A DNA stretch of 64,000 bases from JANRKB01 sp033763695. Its GTDB lineage: Bacteria > Planctomycetota > Phycisphaerae > Phycisphaerales > UBA1924. Position 1 is the stretch's first letter; every line of letters begins with the position of its first letter. Below, in pieces: positions 23,941 to 33,059 of the stretch. The stretch is taken from the NCBI GenBank assembly GCA_033763695.1, contig JANRKB010000023.1, forward strand, positions 1 to 64,000, given 5' to 3'. The notes below the pieces were generated by a model, which had not been told where the DNA came from, did not search any database, and worked only from the letters and a program-made list of their open reading frames with translations. The translations under genes were made by a program, and so were the position numbers.

Positions 23941-25935
23941 ATGTGCGGAATCTGTGGACTCGTCAGCGCCCGTCCCATCCAGCCCGGCCTCACTCCGGTG
24001 ATGCAGGCTGTCAATCAGGCGCTTTTCCATCGCGGGCCGGACGGCTCGGGCGAGTTCCGCGACAGCCATGTGCATCTGGCGATGCGTCGCCTGAGCATCA
24101 TCGATCTCAACGGCGGATGGCAGCCGCTGTACAACGAAGACAAGACGATCGCGCTGGTTTGCAACGGCGAGGTGTACAACCACGTCGAACTGCGTGAGAT
24201 GCTGGCCGCCAAGGGCCATCGCTTCCACACGCACTCTGACTGCGAGATGCTCGCCCATCTCTATGAGGAGTACGGGCTCGACTTCGTGCAGCACTTGCGC
24301 GGCATGTACGGCTTCGCGCTGTGGGACTCCAAGAAGCGCCGGCTGATTGTCGGGCGCGATCGCATGGGCGAGAAGCCGATCTACTTGCTCGAGCGCGAGA
24401 CGCCCGACGGGCCGCAGATCGTCTTCGCGTCGGAGATGAAGGCGCTGATCGCCAGCGGCATGGTGAAGTTTGAGCTCGACCCGGTGGCGGTCAACGAGTT
24501 CATGCACTATTCGTACGTGCCCGAGCCGCGCACGGCGATCAAGGGCGTGCGCAAGCTGCCCGCCGGTCACATCCTGATCATCGACGTCGATCCGTGGAAG
24601 GTGCAGCAGGTCTGCTACTGGCGGATGCTCGATGCGCCCCCGGTGACGGGCAACCCGGCCAAGCTCATCCGCGAAGAACTCGATCGCGTCAGCGAACTGA
24701 TTGTGCGCTCGGATGTGCCGGTCGGCGTGGCTCTCTCGGGCGGTTTGGACTCGTCGGCGATCGCCGCGCTCGCGGCATCGAAGTATCCGGGCACCATGCA
24801 CGCGTTCAGCGTGGGCTACCCGGGTCGGCCGCGGCAGGACGAACGCGCCATGGCCAAGGTGCTTGCCGACCATCTGAAGATGCCGTTCCACGAGATCGAG
24901 ATCAGCGAGACTGATCTGGTCGACACCTTCGCGGAGCGGCAGTTCTTCCGCGATGATCCGATCGCGGATATCTCGGGCAACGGCTATTACGCCGTCAGCA
25001 AGATCGCCCGCCAGCATCGCGTGCCGGTGCTGCTGCAGGGCCACGGCCTGGACGAACTCGATTGGGGCTATCACTGGGCCCGCGAGGCGGCGCGTCTGTC
25101 GATCCTCAAGAACGACGGCCGCCTGAGCGTGCTCAGCGAACTGCGCAAGCTTCTGCCGGACGGCTTTGCGCGCAACGACCTGCTGCGCTACGCGATGATG
25201 ATGGGCGGCAAGCTGCACGGCTGGAACCGAATCCTGCCGGACATGCATGCCCGTCCCGAGCAGTTGCTCTGCTACGACCTCGAAAACGTCTACAAGCAGG
25301 GCCAGTACGCGGCCCGTCACCTGTACACGCAGCGATTCCGCAAGCTGCTCGCGGGCACCGACGCGTCGGACATCTTGTGTGTGCCGCGTCCGTGGCAGGA
25401 TGTGCCCAATCTGATCACCAAGCTGCAGTGCGATATCTATCTGCTGGAGAACGGCATCGCGCAGGGCGATCGTCTGTCGATGGCATCGTCGATCGAGCTG
25501 CGTCTGCCGCTGGTGGATTACAAGCTTGTCGAGTTGTTCGTCGGTCTGCGCAAGTCGTATCCGGATCACGAGCTTGGTCACAAGGCGTGGTTCAAGGAAG
25601 CGGTGAAGGACGTGCTGCCGGAGTGGGTGATGAACCGGCCCAAGCGAGGGTTCACGCCGCCGGTCAAGAACTGGACCAAGGCGATGCGCGACCGCTACGC
25701 CAAGGCGCTGGAAGACGGCTATCTGGTGCAGAGCGGGTTCTTCGAGCAGCGCGTGGTGCGCACGATGACCAGCGCGGAGTCTCGCTTCAGCGCGTGGCCG
25801 CCGAACTTCTACAAGGCGCTGGTGCTCGAGTTCTGGTGCCGCGAGATGTCGGCACGCTGTACCAACTCGCGTGCGGTACTGGGAATGGAGAGCACGGCGC
25901 AGCTCGACCCGCTCGGCGTAGCTGCCACGGTGTGA
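23941..25935 (+). CDS. asnB: Glutamine-hydrolysing asparagine synthetase-like amidotransferase
   Basis: The 664-residue product has the class II glutamine amidotransferase domain (Cys2 nucleophile in MCGICGLV, RRLSIIDL, CNGEVYNH, SDCEMLAHLYEEYG, RDRMGEKPIY). Its synthetase domain has the PP-loop SGGLDSSAIAAL and later IAQGDRLSMASSIELRLPLVD. These predict transfer of ammonia from glutamine to an adenylated carboxyl group. The usual SGDGGDELFGGY loop reads QGHGLDELDWGY here, keeping G-x-G-x-D-E-L but changing its surroundings. The substrate may therefore be aspartate or another acid, as in surface-polysaccharide amidotransferases of the same family. The GTG/ATG region upstream is not conserved; the start must be MCG. 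Confidence 0.85.
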   Translation: MCGICGLVSARPIQPGLTPVMQAVNQALFHRGPDGSGEFRDSHVHLAMRRLSIIDLNGGWQPLYNEDKTIALVCNGEVYNHVELREMLAAKGHRFHTHSDCEMLAHLYEEYGLDFVQHLRGMYGFALWDSKKRRLIVGRDRMGEKPIYLLERETPDGPQIVFASEMKALIASGMVKFELDPVAVNEFMHYSYVPEPRTAIKGVRKLPAGHILIIDVDPWKVQQVCYWRMLDAPPVTGNPAKLIREELDRVSELIVRSDVPVGVALSGGLDSSAIAALAASKYPGTMHAFSVGYPGRPRQDERAMAKVLADHLKMPFHEIEISETDLVDTFAERQFFRDDPIADISGNGYYAVSKIARQHRVPVLLQGHGLDELDWGYHWAREAARLSILKNDGRLSVLSELRKLLPDGFARNDLLRYAMMMGGKLHGWNRILPDMHARPEQLLCYDLENVYKQGQYAARHLYTQRFRKLLAGTDASDILCVPRPWQDVPNLITKLQCDIYLLENGIAQGDRLSMASSIELRLPLVDYKLVELFVGLRKSYPDHELGHKAWFKEAVKDVLPEWVMNRPKRGFTPPVKNWTKAMRDRYAKALEDGYLVQSGFFEQRVVRTMTSAESRFSAWPPNFYKALVLEFWCREMSARCTNSRAVLGMESTAQLDPLGVAATV

Positions 25936-26063
25936 TGCGCGTCCGGCCGTGGCGATTTGGTCAAGAACCTCTGTCCGAGAACACCAACGACGTCCGGAGC
26001 GAAACCCGCCCGGGCGTTTTTCGTAGAATGCACTCGCGCGACGAATGCGCAGGAGGCTTGCAC

Positions 26064-26678
26064 GTGTCGACCAAGTTCATCGTGAGCGGAACCAACGGAA
26101 GCGACGGCACAGCGACGCGGCGGGTGATCGAAGCCGACACCGCGGAGCAGGCCGCGCAGGCAGCGAAGGCGATGGGGATGACGGTCGAGAGCGTACAGAA
26201 GGAATCGCAGCGTGTGTCCGCCGCGGCGGCCGCCGACCCGCTCGCGTCGAGCGAGCAGACGCTCTGGGAGGGCACGCCCAGCCAGTGGAGCAACTTCTGG
26301 TGGTTTGTCGCCGCGATCCTCATCATTCCGATCCCGTGGACGATCTGGAAGTGGCTCTCGACGCGCATGACGAGGATCCGCCTGACCAGTCAGCGTCTCC
26401 AGATCCAGCGCGGCGTGCTGACGCGCGCTTTGGATGAACTTGAGCTTTATCGCGTCAAGGACACGCAGTTGACGTCGACGCTCATCGAGCGCATGGTCGG
26501 CCTCGGCACTGTGTCAATGCTCACAAGCGACATCAGCACGCCCGCCGTCACGCTGACGCATATCCCCGGCGCGGAGGACTTCCGCGAGAAGCTCCGCAGC
26601 GCGGTCGAGAGCGTGCGTCGCGTGCGCGGCGTGCGTGAGATCGACGTCGGCGAGTTTCCCGGCCAGCCGGCACACTGA
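26064..26678 (+). CDS. bPH-domain membrane protein (GTG start)
   Basis: The 204-residue product starts at GTG 26064, which has AGGAGG seven bases upstream; the much longer frame covering this site overlaps asnB and is spurious. Residues 1-65 form a small domain ending in an Ala-rich linker. Residues about 75-97 are hydrophobic (WFVAAILIIPIPWTIWKWL). The rest is a bacterial PH-like (YdbT-type) domain with RIRLTSQRLQIQRGVLTRAL and LYRVKDTQLTSTLIERMVGL. Such proteins sit at the membrane, role undefined. Its TGA overlaps an in-frame ATG of the next frame (TGATG). Confidence 0.8.
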   Translation: MSTKFIVSGTNGSDGTATRRVIEADTAEQAAQAAKAMGMTVESVQKESQRVSAAAAADPLASSEQTLWEGTPSQWSNFWWFVAAILIIPIPWTIWKWLSTRMTRIRLTSQRLQIQRGVLTRALDELELYRVKDTQLTSTLIERMVGLGTVSMLTSDISTPAVTLTHIPGAEDFREKLRSAVESVRRVRGVREIDVGEFPGQPAH

Positions 26679-26779
26679 TGCGACGGGCAACGCGTCTTGG
26701 GCTGTCGTTGTCCCCGGGTTTGTCCAAGCGACTGGGTTTTCTCTTTTCAATCGCGCGGTTGCTCGATACGCTGCCCCGC

Positions 26780-27550
26780 ATGCGCCGCGGCTTCACGCTC
26801 ATCGAACTCCTTGTCGTCATCGCCATCATCGGCGTCCTGATCGGCATCCTGCTGCCCTCGCTGGCGGCGGCACGCCTCACCGCGCGAACCACGGTTTGCG
26901 CAACGCGCTTGCAACAGATCGGCGTCGGCATCTCGCTGTACTGGAACGAGTTTGACAATCAGCTGCCCCAGTGCAACGGCCCGCTCCCCGGCGGCGGCAC
27001 CAGCGTGATCGGCTCGCTCTTTGCAGGCAAAAAAGGCAAGCTGCCGTTCTACGGCATCAACACGATTGGCGCGATGGGGCGTCCGCTGAACAAGTACGTC
27101 GTGGGCGATCAGTTCCCGCCCGATTCATCCAGCGAAGTCGTCGAGCTGCAGGCGTTTCGTTCGCCGGTCGACAAAGGCAGCACCAACACGGGCGTACCGA
27201 TTCCGGGCCTGGACAAGACCGACTCGATGTACGACCTCGTGGGTTGTTCCTACACGCTCAACGACCACACGCTTGACGGCGAGGACAAGGCGACGCTGGT
27301 GCCGATCAATCCGACGACGTTCAAGTCCGGTGGCAAAATGCCCCCGGTCGTGAATCCGGCGCGCACATGGATGGCGGGCACGCAGACGATTTACAACTTC
27401 CAGCAGGACGGCGATCGCGGCATGCGCTGGTTCGGCGGGCGCGACGTGCAGGCGAACTTGCTGTACGTCGATTTGCACAGCCGCTCGCGCGTCAAGGTGC
27501 CGCAGGGTGTTGTGAATACCACGGATGACTACACGTTCCTGCCGAGTTGA
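26780..27550 (+). CDS. Prepilin-type N-terminal cleavage/methylation protein
   Basis: The 256-residue product starts MRRGFTLIELLVVIAIIGVL, the type IV prepilin/type II pseudopilin leader cleaved by prepilin peptidase before the Phe. The large C-terminal domain has the planctomycete style of one such protein (FAGKKGKLPFYGINTIGAMG, and VDLHSRSRVKVPQG near the end). Start choice: the ATG at 26780 gives a normal short leader. An in-frame ATG at 26678 overlaps the stop of the bPH gene (TGATG) and would add 34 residues. Neither has a clear ribosome site. Confidence 0.85.
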   Translation: MRRGFTLIELLVVIAIIGVLIGILLPSLAAARLTARTTVCATRLQQIGVGISLYWNEFDNQLPQCNGPLPGGGTSVIGSLFAGKKGKLPFYGINTIGAMGRPLNKYVVGDQFPPDSSSEVVELQAFRSPVDKGSTNTGVPIPGLDKTDSMYDLVGCSYTLNDHTLDGEDKATLVPINPTTFKSGGKMPPVVNPARTWMAGTQTIYNFQQDGDRGMRWFGGRDVQANLLYVDLHSRSRVKVPQGVVNTTDDYTFLPS

Positions 27551-27599
27551 TTGGGCAGCGGTGGGTGCGACTTACATCGCGTCTATCCGGCGATGCGTG

Positions 27600-28901
27600 C
27601 TAGGGGATCGGCCGATCGTGCGGGTCGACGGGTGTGCTCGTCGACGGTGCGATCGGCTGACCGCTTTTGCGAAGGTGCTCCAGCACGAGCGCGGGGTCGT
27701 GGACGTGATCGGGACGCAGGCCGACTTCGTGCACGAGGTACGTCTCCCACAAGCGATGGCTGCGGACGATCGTCTGGGCTTCGGTACGCCCGCCGGCGGT
27801 CAACCGCGGCGGTGAGCCTTCGACCATGCCGAGGCGGCGCAGGTCGCGCCGTGCCGCGGCGGCGACAATGCGCGAAGGCGTCGGGATGACGAGCGTGCGG
27901 CCGGGTGTTTCTTCCTCGCGATAGAGCCGCGCGAGCATGTCCTCCCGCGCGACACGCACCGCAAGCTCGAACCTGCGCCAGCGTGTGAGCACAACGCCGC
28001 CTTTGGGAGAGACGATGATCGCGATGCCCAGCCCGACGCCCGACATCGCCGCGATCATGCCCGAGGCACTCAATGCGCTGCTTGATCCCCACGTGAGCGG
28101 GAACCAGACTGCCGCGGCGTACCCGGCCAAGACCGTCAGCACGGCGAATCCGAGGCTGAGCCAGAGTTGCCGCGAGAGACGATCGGTGAACAGACGCGCC
28201 GATGCCGCCGGGCAGATCAGGAGCGCGACCACAAGGATCGAGCCGACCGCTTCGAATGAGACGACGACCGCCGCAGCGGTGAGAATGAGCATGAGCAGAT
28301 TGAGCACCGAGGCGCGGAACCCCAGACTCGTCGCGAGTGCAGCATCGAACGAGACGAGTCGCAGTTCCTTGAAGAGCAGCGCGACGAACACGCTTGCGAC
28401 GAGCGAAACGATGCCCGCCGAGTAGAGCTCGCGGGGCAACGCCGCGAGCGAAGCGCTGCTGCCGAGTGCGACGCCGGACGGCGGCGACCAGATGATGCGA
28501 GAGAGTTCGCCGTAGAGAACACAGTCGGCGTCGAGATCGACGCTGCGGGCACCGCCGCGTTCGAGCAGCAGCACGCCGAGGGCAAAGAGCACCGGAAACA
28601 CCACGCCCATCGCGGCGCCGGCTTCGAGTCGGGCTGCGCGGCGCACGAGTTCGACAAGCCCGGCCGACACCACGCCCGCGAGTGCCGCACCGCCGAACAT
28701 GACCAGCGGATCGCGCGAGCCCGTCAGCAGGAACGCGGCCACGATGCCGGGAAGCACCGAGTGCGAGATTGCGTCGCCCATGAGGCTCTGGCGACGAAGC
28801 AGCAGGAATGTGCCGAGCAGCGCGCACGACACTCCCGCGAACATTGCCGTGAGCAGCGCGGGCAGATCGAGGGTCAAGAAGTTCTGGAGCATCGGGCTCA
28901 T
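27600..28901 (-). CDS. Metal ABC transporter permease fused to DtxR/MntR-like tail (second permease)
   Basis: The 433-residue product has an N-terminal ABC-3 family permease (residues 1 to about 290, around eight or nine spans; LLRRQSLMGDAISHSVLPGI, ELRLVSFDAALATSLGF, AVGSILVVALLICPAASARL). Permeases of this family import Mn, Fe or Zn. Residues about 305-410 form a cytosolic winged-helix part (RIVAAAARRDLRRLGMVEGS, PPRLTAGGRTEAQ) followed by a MntR/DtxR dimerisation-like part (RSHRLWETYLVHEVGL, then ALVLEHL). His382, Glu408 and His409 fall at positions of MntR metal ligands by eye. It overlaps the upstream permease by ATGA and is last in the operon. Confidence 0.88.
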   Translation of the reverse strand: MSPMLQNFLTLDLPALLTAMFAGVSCALLGTFLLLRRQSLMGDAISHSVLPGIVAAFLLTGSRDPLVMFGGAALAGVVSAGLVELVRRAARLEAGAAMGVVFPVLFALGVLLLERGGARSVDLDADCVLYGELSRIIWSPPSGVALGSSASLAALPRELYSAGIVSLVASVFVALLFKELRLVSFDAALATSLGFRASVLNLLMLILTAAAVVVSFEAVGSILVVALLICPAASARLFTDRLSRQLWLSLGFAVLTVLAGYAAAVWFPLTWGSSSALSASGMIAAMSGVGLGIAIIVSPKGGVVLTRWRRFELAVRVAREDMLARLYREEETPGRTLVIPTPSRIVAAAARRDLRRLGMVEGSPPRLTAGGRTEAQTIVRSHRLWETYLVHEVGLRPDHVHDPALVLEHLRKSGQPIAPSTSTPVDPHDRPIP

Positions 28902-30220
28902 GGCGCGGCACGCTCCCGTGAGGCACCGCCCGACGGCAACTCGCTCACCTTTGCAGTGGCGCGCAAGATCTCTTCAACCATGCGCGGCGAGAGCACATGT
29001 TCCACAGCGTCAGCGCTCGGACGTCCGCCGCCGGGGTGGGCCGCTCCTGTCACGTCCAGATAGCCGTGCCACGCCGCGATGGCATCGCGCTGTGCCTTCG
29101 CCCGGGCTCGTCCCGCCTCGCTGAGCACGAGGCCGTCGGACGTCTGACGTGCCCAACCCCAGCGACGGAGTGAGTGGGGGAGCAACGCCCGTGCGAGGGG
29201 TGAGCGAACGCTGCGTGCGATGTCATGTGAGTCGTAACGGCCGTCGGCGTGCTCAAGCATCGCGTCGAGCGCGTGTTCACAGGCGATCCGCAGGCGCAGA
29301 CGAGCGAGGTCGAGTGAGCGAGCAAGCAGGCCGCGCCGCGGTGCGAAGAGCAGGCTCACGCCGAAAGCCGCACCCGCGCACAGCACGATCGCCGCGCCGG
29401 TCGGGGTGTTGTGCGCGACGGCCGAGATCGCAACACCGACGTAGGCGGACACGCCGCCGATCAACGCCGCGATCACGAGCATGCGCCCGAGTCGGTCTGT
29501 CCAGAGGCGGGCGGCCGCGGCGGGAATGACCAAGAGCGCGACGATGAGGACAACGCCGACCGCCTGCAGTCCCACGACCGTGACGATGACGACCAGCGCC
29601 ATCATCACCAGGTCGATGAGCGACACCGGCCAGCCTTGGACTTGTGCGAACGCGCCGTCGAAGGTGACGAGGCGGAACTCCTTGTGCAGCAGCGTGGCGA
29701 TCAGGACCGCCGCTCCGCCCGCGATCGCGATCAGCCGCGCGTCATCGCTTGTCATCGCCGCGGCTTGGCCGAGAATGAAGTGATGCAGCCCGCCCTGCGT
29801 GCCGGTCGAGAGCGACTGAATCACCGACATCAGGACGACACCGACCCCGAAGAAGACACTAAGCACCGCGCCGATCGCGGCGTCCTCGCGAAGGCGACTG
29901 AAACGGATGATCGCCTGTGTGGCGAGCACGCCGAGCACGCCCGAGAGCGCGGCACCAAGCAGCAACACGGGGAGCGAGCGACCGTCGCGCCCTAGCGCGG
30001 TCCACGCAAGATACGCGGTCGCAATGCCCGGAAGCGTCGCGTGGCTGAGCGCGTCGCTCATCATCGCACGCTTGCGAAGCACGGCGAACGTGCCGACGAT
30101 GCCGCATGACGCACCGAGCAGCGTCGCTGCGACGAGCACCCAGCGCGATGCGCTGCCGCCCTGCAGCGTGAGCGTCAGCCACAGGTCGTGCCAAACGGTA
30201 TTGAGTCCCGTGTCGTTCAC
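28898..30220 (-). CDS. Metal ABC transporter permease fused to DtxR/MntR-like tail (first permease)
   Basis: The 440-residue product is an ABC-3 permease (residues 1 to about 290; LRKRAMMSDALSHATLPGIA, EFRLVTFDGAFAQVQGW, AVGVVLIVALLVIPAAAARL). A cytosolic tail of about 140 residues follows. It contains a winged helix (LARALLPHSLRRWGWARQTS, DGLVLSEAGRARA) and a stretch ending DAVEHVLSPRMVEEI (from Asp404), like the MntR/DtxR dimerisation and metal-site helix. This is the layout of chlamydial YtgCR, a permease whose tail is released as an iron-dependent repressor. The ATG overlaps the ATPase stop (ATGA), so the whole operon is tightly coupled. Confidence 0.88.
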   Translation of the reverse strand: MNDTGLNTVWHDLWLTLTLQGGSASRWVLVAATLLGASCGIVGTFAVLRKRAMMSDALSHATLPGIATAYLAWTALGRDGRSLPVLLLGAALSGVLGVLATQAIIRFSRLREDAAIGAVLSVFFGVGVVLMSVIQSLSTGTQGGLHHFILGQAAAMTSDDARLIAIAGGAAVLIATLLHKEFRLVTFDGAFAQVQGWPVSLIDLVMMALVVIVTVVGLQAVGVVLIVALLVIPAAAARLWTDRLGRMLVIAALIGGVSAYVGVAISAVAHNTPTGAAIVLCAGAAFGVSLLFAPRRGLLARSLDLARLRLRIACEHALDAMLEHADGRYDSHDIARSVRSPLARALLPHSLRRWGWARQTSDGLVLSEAGRARAKAQRDAIAAWHGYLDVTGAAHPGGGRPSADAVEHVLSPRMVEEILRATAKVSELPSGGASRERAAP

Positions 30221-31086
30221 GGCGTCGCGGATCTCCTCGTGCTGGGCCGCCCTTCGAGCGGGTCGCCACGCTCGGCACGAGCAAGCGCTTCCGCGGCTTC
30301 ATCGAGCGCGGTCAGACGCCCGCCGTATGTGCGGGTGAGGTTGGCGGGGGTGAAGACGTCCTTGACGGGGCCCGCCGCCACCACGCGAGCATTGAGCAGC
30401 AGCGCGTGGTCAAAGTACTCGGGCACGGTTTGCAGATCGTGATGGACGACGAGCACAGTCTTGCCCTGTGAACGCAGATTACGCAGCACATCGATGATGA
30501 CCTTCTCGGTGGTGGCATCGACGCCCGCGAGCGGTTCATCCATCAGGTAGAGATCCGCCTGCTGGGCCAACGCGCGCGCGATAAACACGCGCTGCTGTTG
30601 TCCGCCGGAGAGCTGGCTGATCTGACGTTGGGCAAGGTCGGCAAGCCCGAGGCGCTGCAGGCACTCCATCGCGGCGTCGCGATCCGCACGCCGCACCGGG
30701 CGGAACCAGCCGATCGACGCGTAGCGCCCCATGCACACGACATCGAGTGCGGAGACGGGGAACTCCCAGTCGACGCTCTCGCGCTGAGGCACATAGCCGA
30801 CACGACGCCGCGCCTTGGAGTACGGCTCACCCCAGAACTCGACGCGGCCGCTGGCGATCGGCGTGAGGCCGAGCGATGCCTTGATGAGCGTGCTCTTTCC
30901 GGCGCCGTTGGGGCCGACGATCGCGACGAGCGCGGCCGCGGGGGCGTCATAATCCACATCCCACAGCACCGGCTTGCTGTGATAGGCCACGGTGACGTCG
31001 TGGATCGACAGCGGGCTTTCGCTGCTGTGCTCCGGGAAGGGAGCGAGCGTGGCGGGCGTCGAACGCGAGGCATGAAGCGGGCTCAT
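30217..31086 (-). CDS. Metal ABC transporter ATP-binding protein
   Basis: The 289-residue product powers Mn/Fe/Zn import. Walker A is GPNGAGKSTLIKA, the signature is QLSGGQQQRVFIARALAQ, Walker B is LYLMDEPLAGVD, and the switch His is in VLVVHHDLQT. The segment VGYVPQRESVDWEFPVSALD is typical of ABC-3 (MntB/ZnuC/YtgB) ATPases. It has an N-terminal extension of about 25 residues, and overlaps both the substrate-binding protein gene and the first permease gene by ATGA. Confidence 0.95.
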   Translation of the reverse strand: MSPLHASRSTPATLAPFPEHSSESPLSIHDVTVAYHSKPVLWDVDYDAPAAALVAIVGPNGAGKSTLIKASLGLTPIASGRVEFWGEPYSKARRRVGYVPQRESVDWEFPVSALDVVCMGRYASIGWFRPVRRADRDAAMECLQRLGLADLAQRQISQLSGGQQQRVFIARALAQQADLYLMDEPLAGVDATTEKVIIDVLRNLRSQGKTVLVVHHDLQTVPEYFDHALLLNARVVAAGPVKDVFTPANLTRTYGGRLTALDEAAEALARAERGDPLEGRPSTRRSATP

Positions 31087-32171
31087 GTGCCGCCTTTCGC
31101 CGCCGGCGCGGGCGTGGATGTCGGTTCAGAAGTCAGGGCTGGTGCGAGCGAACCGCGCATGCCGCGCTCGGGAGCTTCGCCGCCGAGGGCACGCACGATG
31201 GTGGTGACGTTGTGGTCGATCATGCCGACGTACGTGCCTTCATAGGTACCCGGCTTGCCCATCGCGTCGCTGAACAGTGAGCCGCCAATGACGACCGGCT
31301 GCCCTTTGTCGCGGGCCGCCTTGGCCAGTGCGGTGATCGTGCGCTCGCTGACTGTGGTTTCGACGAAGACCGCGCGGACCTTTCGTGCCGCGATCAGGTC
31401 GGCCAGCGACTCAAGATCGCGCAGACCGGCCTCGGACTCAGTGCTGATGCCCTGGATGCCGCGGACCTCGACGCCGTAGCGCTGCCCGAGGTATCCGAAG
31501 GCGTCGTGCGCGGTGATGAGTACGCGTGACTGCTGGGGAATGCTCGCGAACGCCTTGGTGGCGTACTCGTGGAGTTCGGCAAGATCGCGCGAGACTTCTG
31601 CGGCGCGCGACGTGAACGTGTCGCGACTTGCCGGCTTGAGCTCGATCAGTGCGTCACGCATCCGCTCGGCGGCCTCGGCCCACAGGGTCGGGTCCATCCA
31701 CACGTGCGGATCAGGGTGGCGCGTGTGCTCGATCTCCAGTTCGCGACGATCCCGAGCGCCGACGGCCTCGCCGACGCGAACCACACGCTTGCCCGACTTC
31801 TCCAGGCGGTCAAAGGTCTCGCCCATCTTACCTTCGAGCATGAGTCCGTTGCCGAGGATCAGATCGGCCCCGCTCAACAGTGCGATGTCAGAGCGCGTCG
31901 GCTTGAAAAGGTGCGGGTCCACGCCGCTGCCCATCAGCGCGACGACCTCGACCTCGTCGCCGCCGATTCGCGCGGCCAGGTCTGCGACCATCGCAACGGT
32001 GCAGACGACCTTGGGCTTGCCCGACGCGGTCGGTGTTGATGTGCCCGCCTCAGAACGACCGCACGAGCCGAGCAGCGCCAGCGGCAGCGCGGCGACCAGC
32101 ATGAAGAACAGATGCCGTGTCCAACCTGGCATGCGTGCCATGAGGCGAGGTTGTGGAACTGTGCCCGACAT
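31083..32171 (-). CDS. Metal ABC transporter substrate-binding lipoprotein
   Basis: The 362-residue product is a cluster A-I (ZnuA/MntC/YtgA) binding protein. It has a lipoprotein signal with Cys37 in LALLGSC and metal-site His residues in GVDPHLFKP and HPDPHVWMDP. Further conserved acidic sites lie in STESEAGLRDLE and SLFSDAMG. AAGGA about eight bases upstream supports the ATG at 32171; in-frame sequence upstream is not coding-like. There is no His-rich loop of the ZnuA kind, which favours Mn or Fe over Zn, but this is weak evidence. It is first gene of a four-gene operon. Confidence 0.93.
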   Translation of the reverse strand: MSGTVPQPRLMARMPGWTRHLFFMLVAALPLALLGSCGRSEAGTSTPTASGKPKVVCTVAMVADLAARIGGDEVEVVALMGSGVDPHLFKPTRSDIALLSGADLILGNGLMLEGKMGETFDRLEKSGKRVVRVGEAVGARDRRELEIEHTRHPDPHVWMDPTLWAEAAERMRDALIELKPASRDTFTSRAAEVSRDLAELHEYATKAFASIPQQSRVLITAHDAFGYLGQRYGVEVRGIQGISTESEAGLRDLESLADLIAARKVRAVFVETTVSERTITALAKAARDKGQPVVIGGSLFSDAMGKPGTYEGTYVGMIDHNVTTIVRALGGEAPERGMRGSLAPALTSEPTSTPAPAAKGGT

Positions 32172-32252
32172 CGTGGAGTCCTTTCCATCAGCCCAATGAC
32201 TGACGTGAACCGGCGTGACGTGCTCGCTGCGAGTGGAGCCGAGGCTGCAAAG

Positions 32253-32268
32253 TGTAGCCAATGGTACA
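32253..32268. promoter_or_regulatory. Candidate imperfect dyad upstream of the metal operon
   Basis: TGTAGCCAATGGTACA is an imperfect 16-bp dyad with TGTA/TACA ends, about 80 bases upstream of the first operon gene. Position suits an operator for a metal-responsive repressor, but the inner symmetry is poor and this may be chance. Confidence 0.2.
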
Positions 32269-32423
32269 ATAGCACGCCGCTCGCGGGCAAGCGACGGCGA
32301 ATCGCGTGCGTTGCGTGTGATTGCCCGCGCGTGTTCGCCGACGGACGCCCGCTGCCTATACTCGCCCCGATTCGTTTGAGGCCGCGCGGCATGCCGCGTT
32401 CCAGCCTCGGACGATCCCCGTTT

Positions 32424-32496
32424 GGGGCGGTAACTCAATTGGTAGAGTGCCACCTTTGCAAGGTGGAAGTTGAGAGTTCGAGTCTCTTCCGCTCCA
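32424..32496 (+). tRNA. tRNA-Ala (anticodon TGC)
   Basis: A full cloverleaf of 73 bases: acceptor GGGGCGG with CCGCTCC, D-arm ACTC/GAGT, anticodon arm CCACC-TTTGCAA-GGTGG, T-arm GAGAG-TTCGAGT-CTCTT, discriminator A. The CCA end is not encoded. Confidence 0.95.
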
Positions 32497-32534
32497 CTTC
32501 AGTCGTCTCGCGATCGCGGCCTCAGGCCGCACGA

Positions 32535-33059
32535 TCAGGACGGACGTTCATTCCGCAGGATGTGATCGAGCAGTCCTGCCGTGGCGCGACGAAGCATCGC
32601 TTCCATCTGTTCAAAGCCGTCCGGCCCGCCGTAGTAAGGATCGGGCACATCGAGGCTGCGCTCGTCCGCACCAGCGAGCGTGGGGTCATACGCGCGCATC
32701 AACGTCAGCGCGGGAGCAGAGACGCCCGCGGTTTCCGCGGCGTGCACGATGTTGCGGGCGTTGCTGCGGTCCATCGGCAGGATGTAGCGAAACCGGCGCA
32801 GGTCAGAGACGGCGTCGAGCTGCCGTGCCTCGTGCGGCAGGCGCACGCCACGCACACTTGCGATGGCGATGGTGCGTGGATCGGCGTCGTTGCCGACGTG
32901 CCACGCGCCGGTGCCGCAGGAGTCGATGTCGAACCGATCAACGACGCCGCGTTCGGTCGCGTGGTGCACAAAGAGCCACTTCGCCAGCGGGCTGCGACAG
33001 ATATTGCCCAGGCACACAAACAGCACACCGATTCGAGCGTTCTGGCTGTCGTTCGTCAC
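32535..33059 (-). CDS. Low-molecular-weight protein tyrosine phosphatase
   Basis: The product (174 residues from the GTG at 33059) has the LMW-PTP P-loop VCLGNICRSP, with Cys16 and Arg22 of C-x5-R, and the general-acid DPYYGG near the C-terminus. LMW-PTPs in bacteria often control polysaccharide export kinases or arsenate reduction. The GTG start forms a GTGA overlap with the upstream glycosyltransferase-like gene; an ATG at 33086 would overlap that gene by 31 bases. The coupling suggests a joint role, possibly in surface polysaccharide. It ends opposite tRNA-Ala. Confidence 0.88.
   Translation of the reverse strand: MTNDSQNARIGVLFVCLGNICRSPLAKWLFVHHATERGVVDRFDIDSCGTGAWHVGNDADPRTIAIASVRGVRLPHEARQLDAVSDLRRFRYILPMDRSNARNIVHAAETAGVSAPALTLMRAYDPTLAGADERSLDVPDPYYGGPDGFEQMEAMLRRATAGLLDHILRNERPS

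Noticed and set aside
25062..26063. Long plus-strand frame joining the second half of asnB to the bPH gene
   Set aside because: The part before 26064 overlaps asnB in another frame and has no known sequence; the GTG with AGGAGG at 26064 is the real start.
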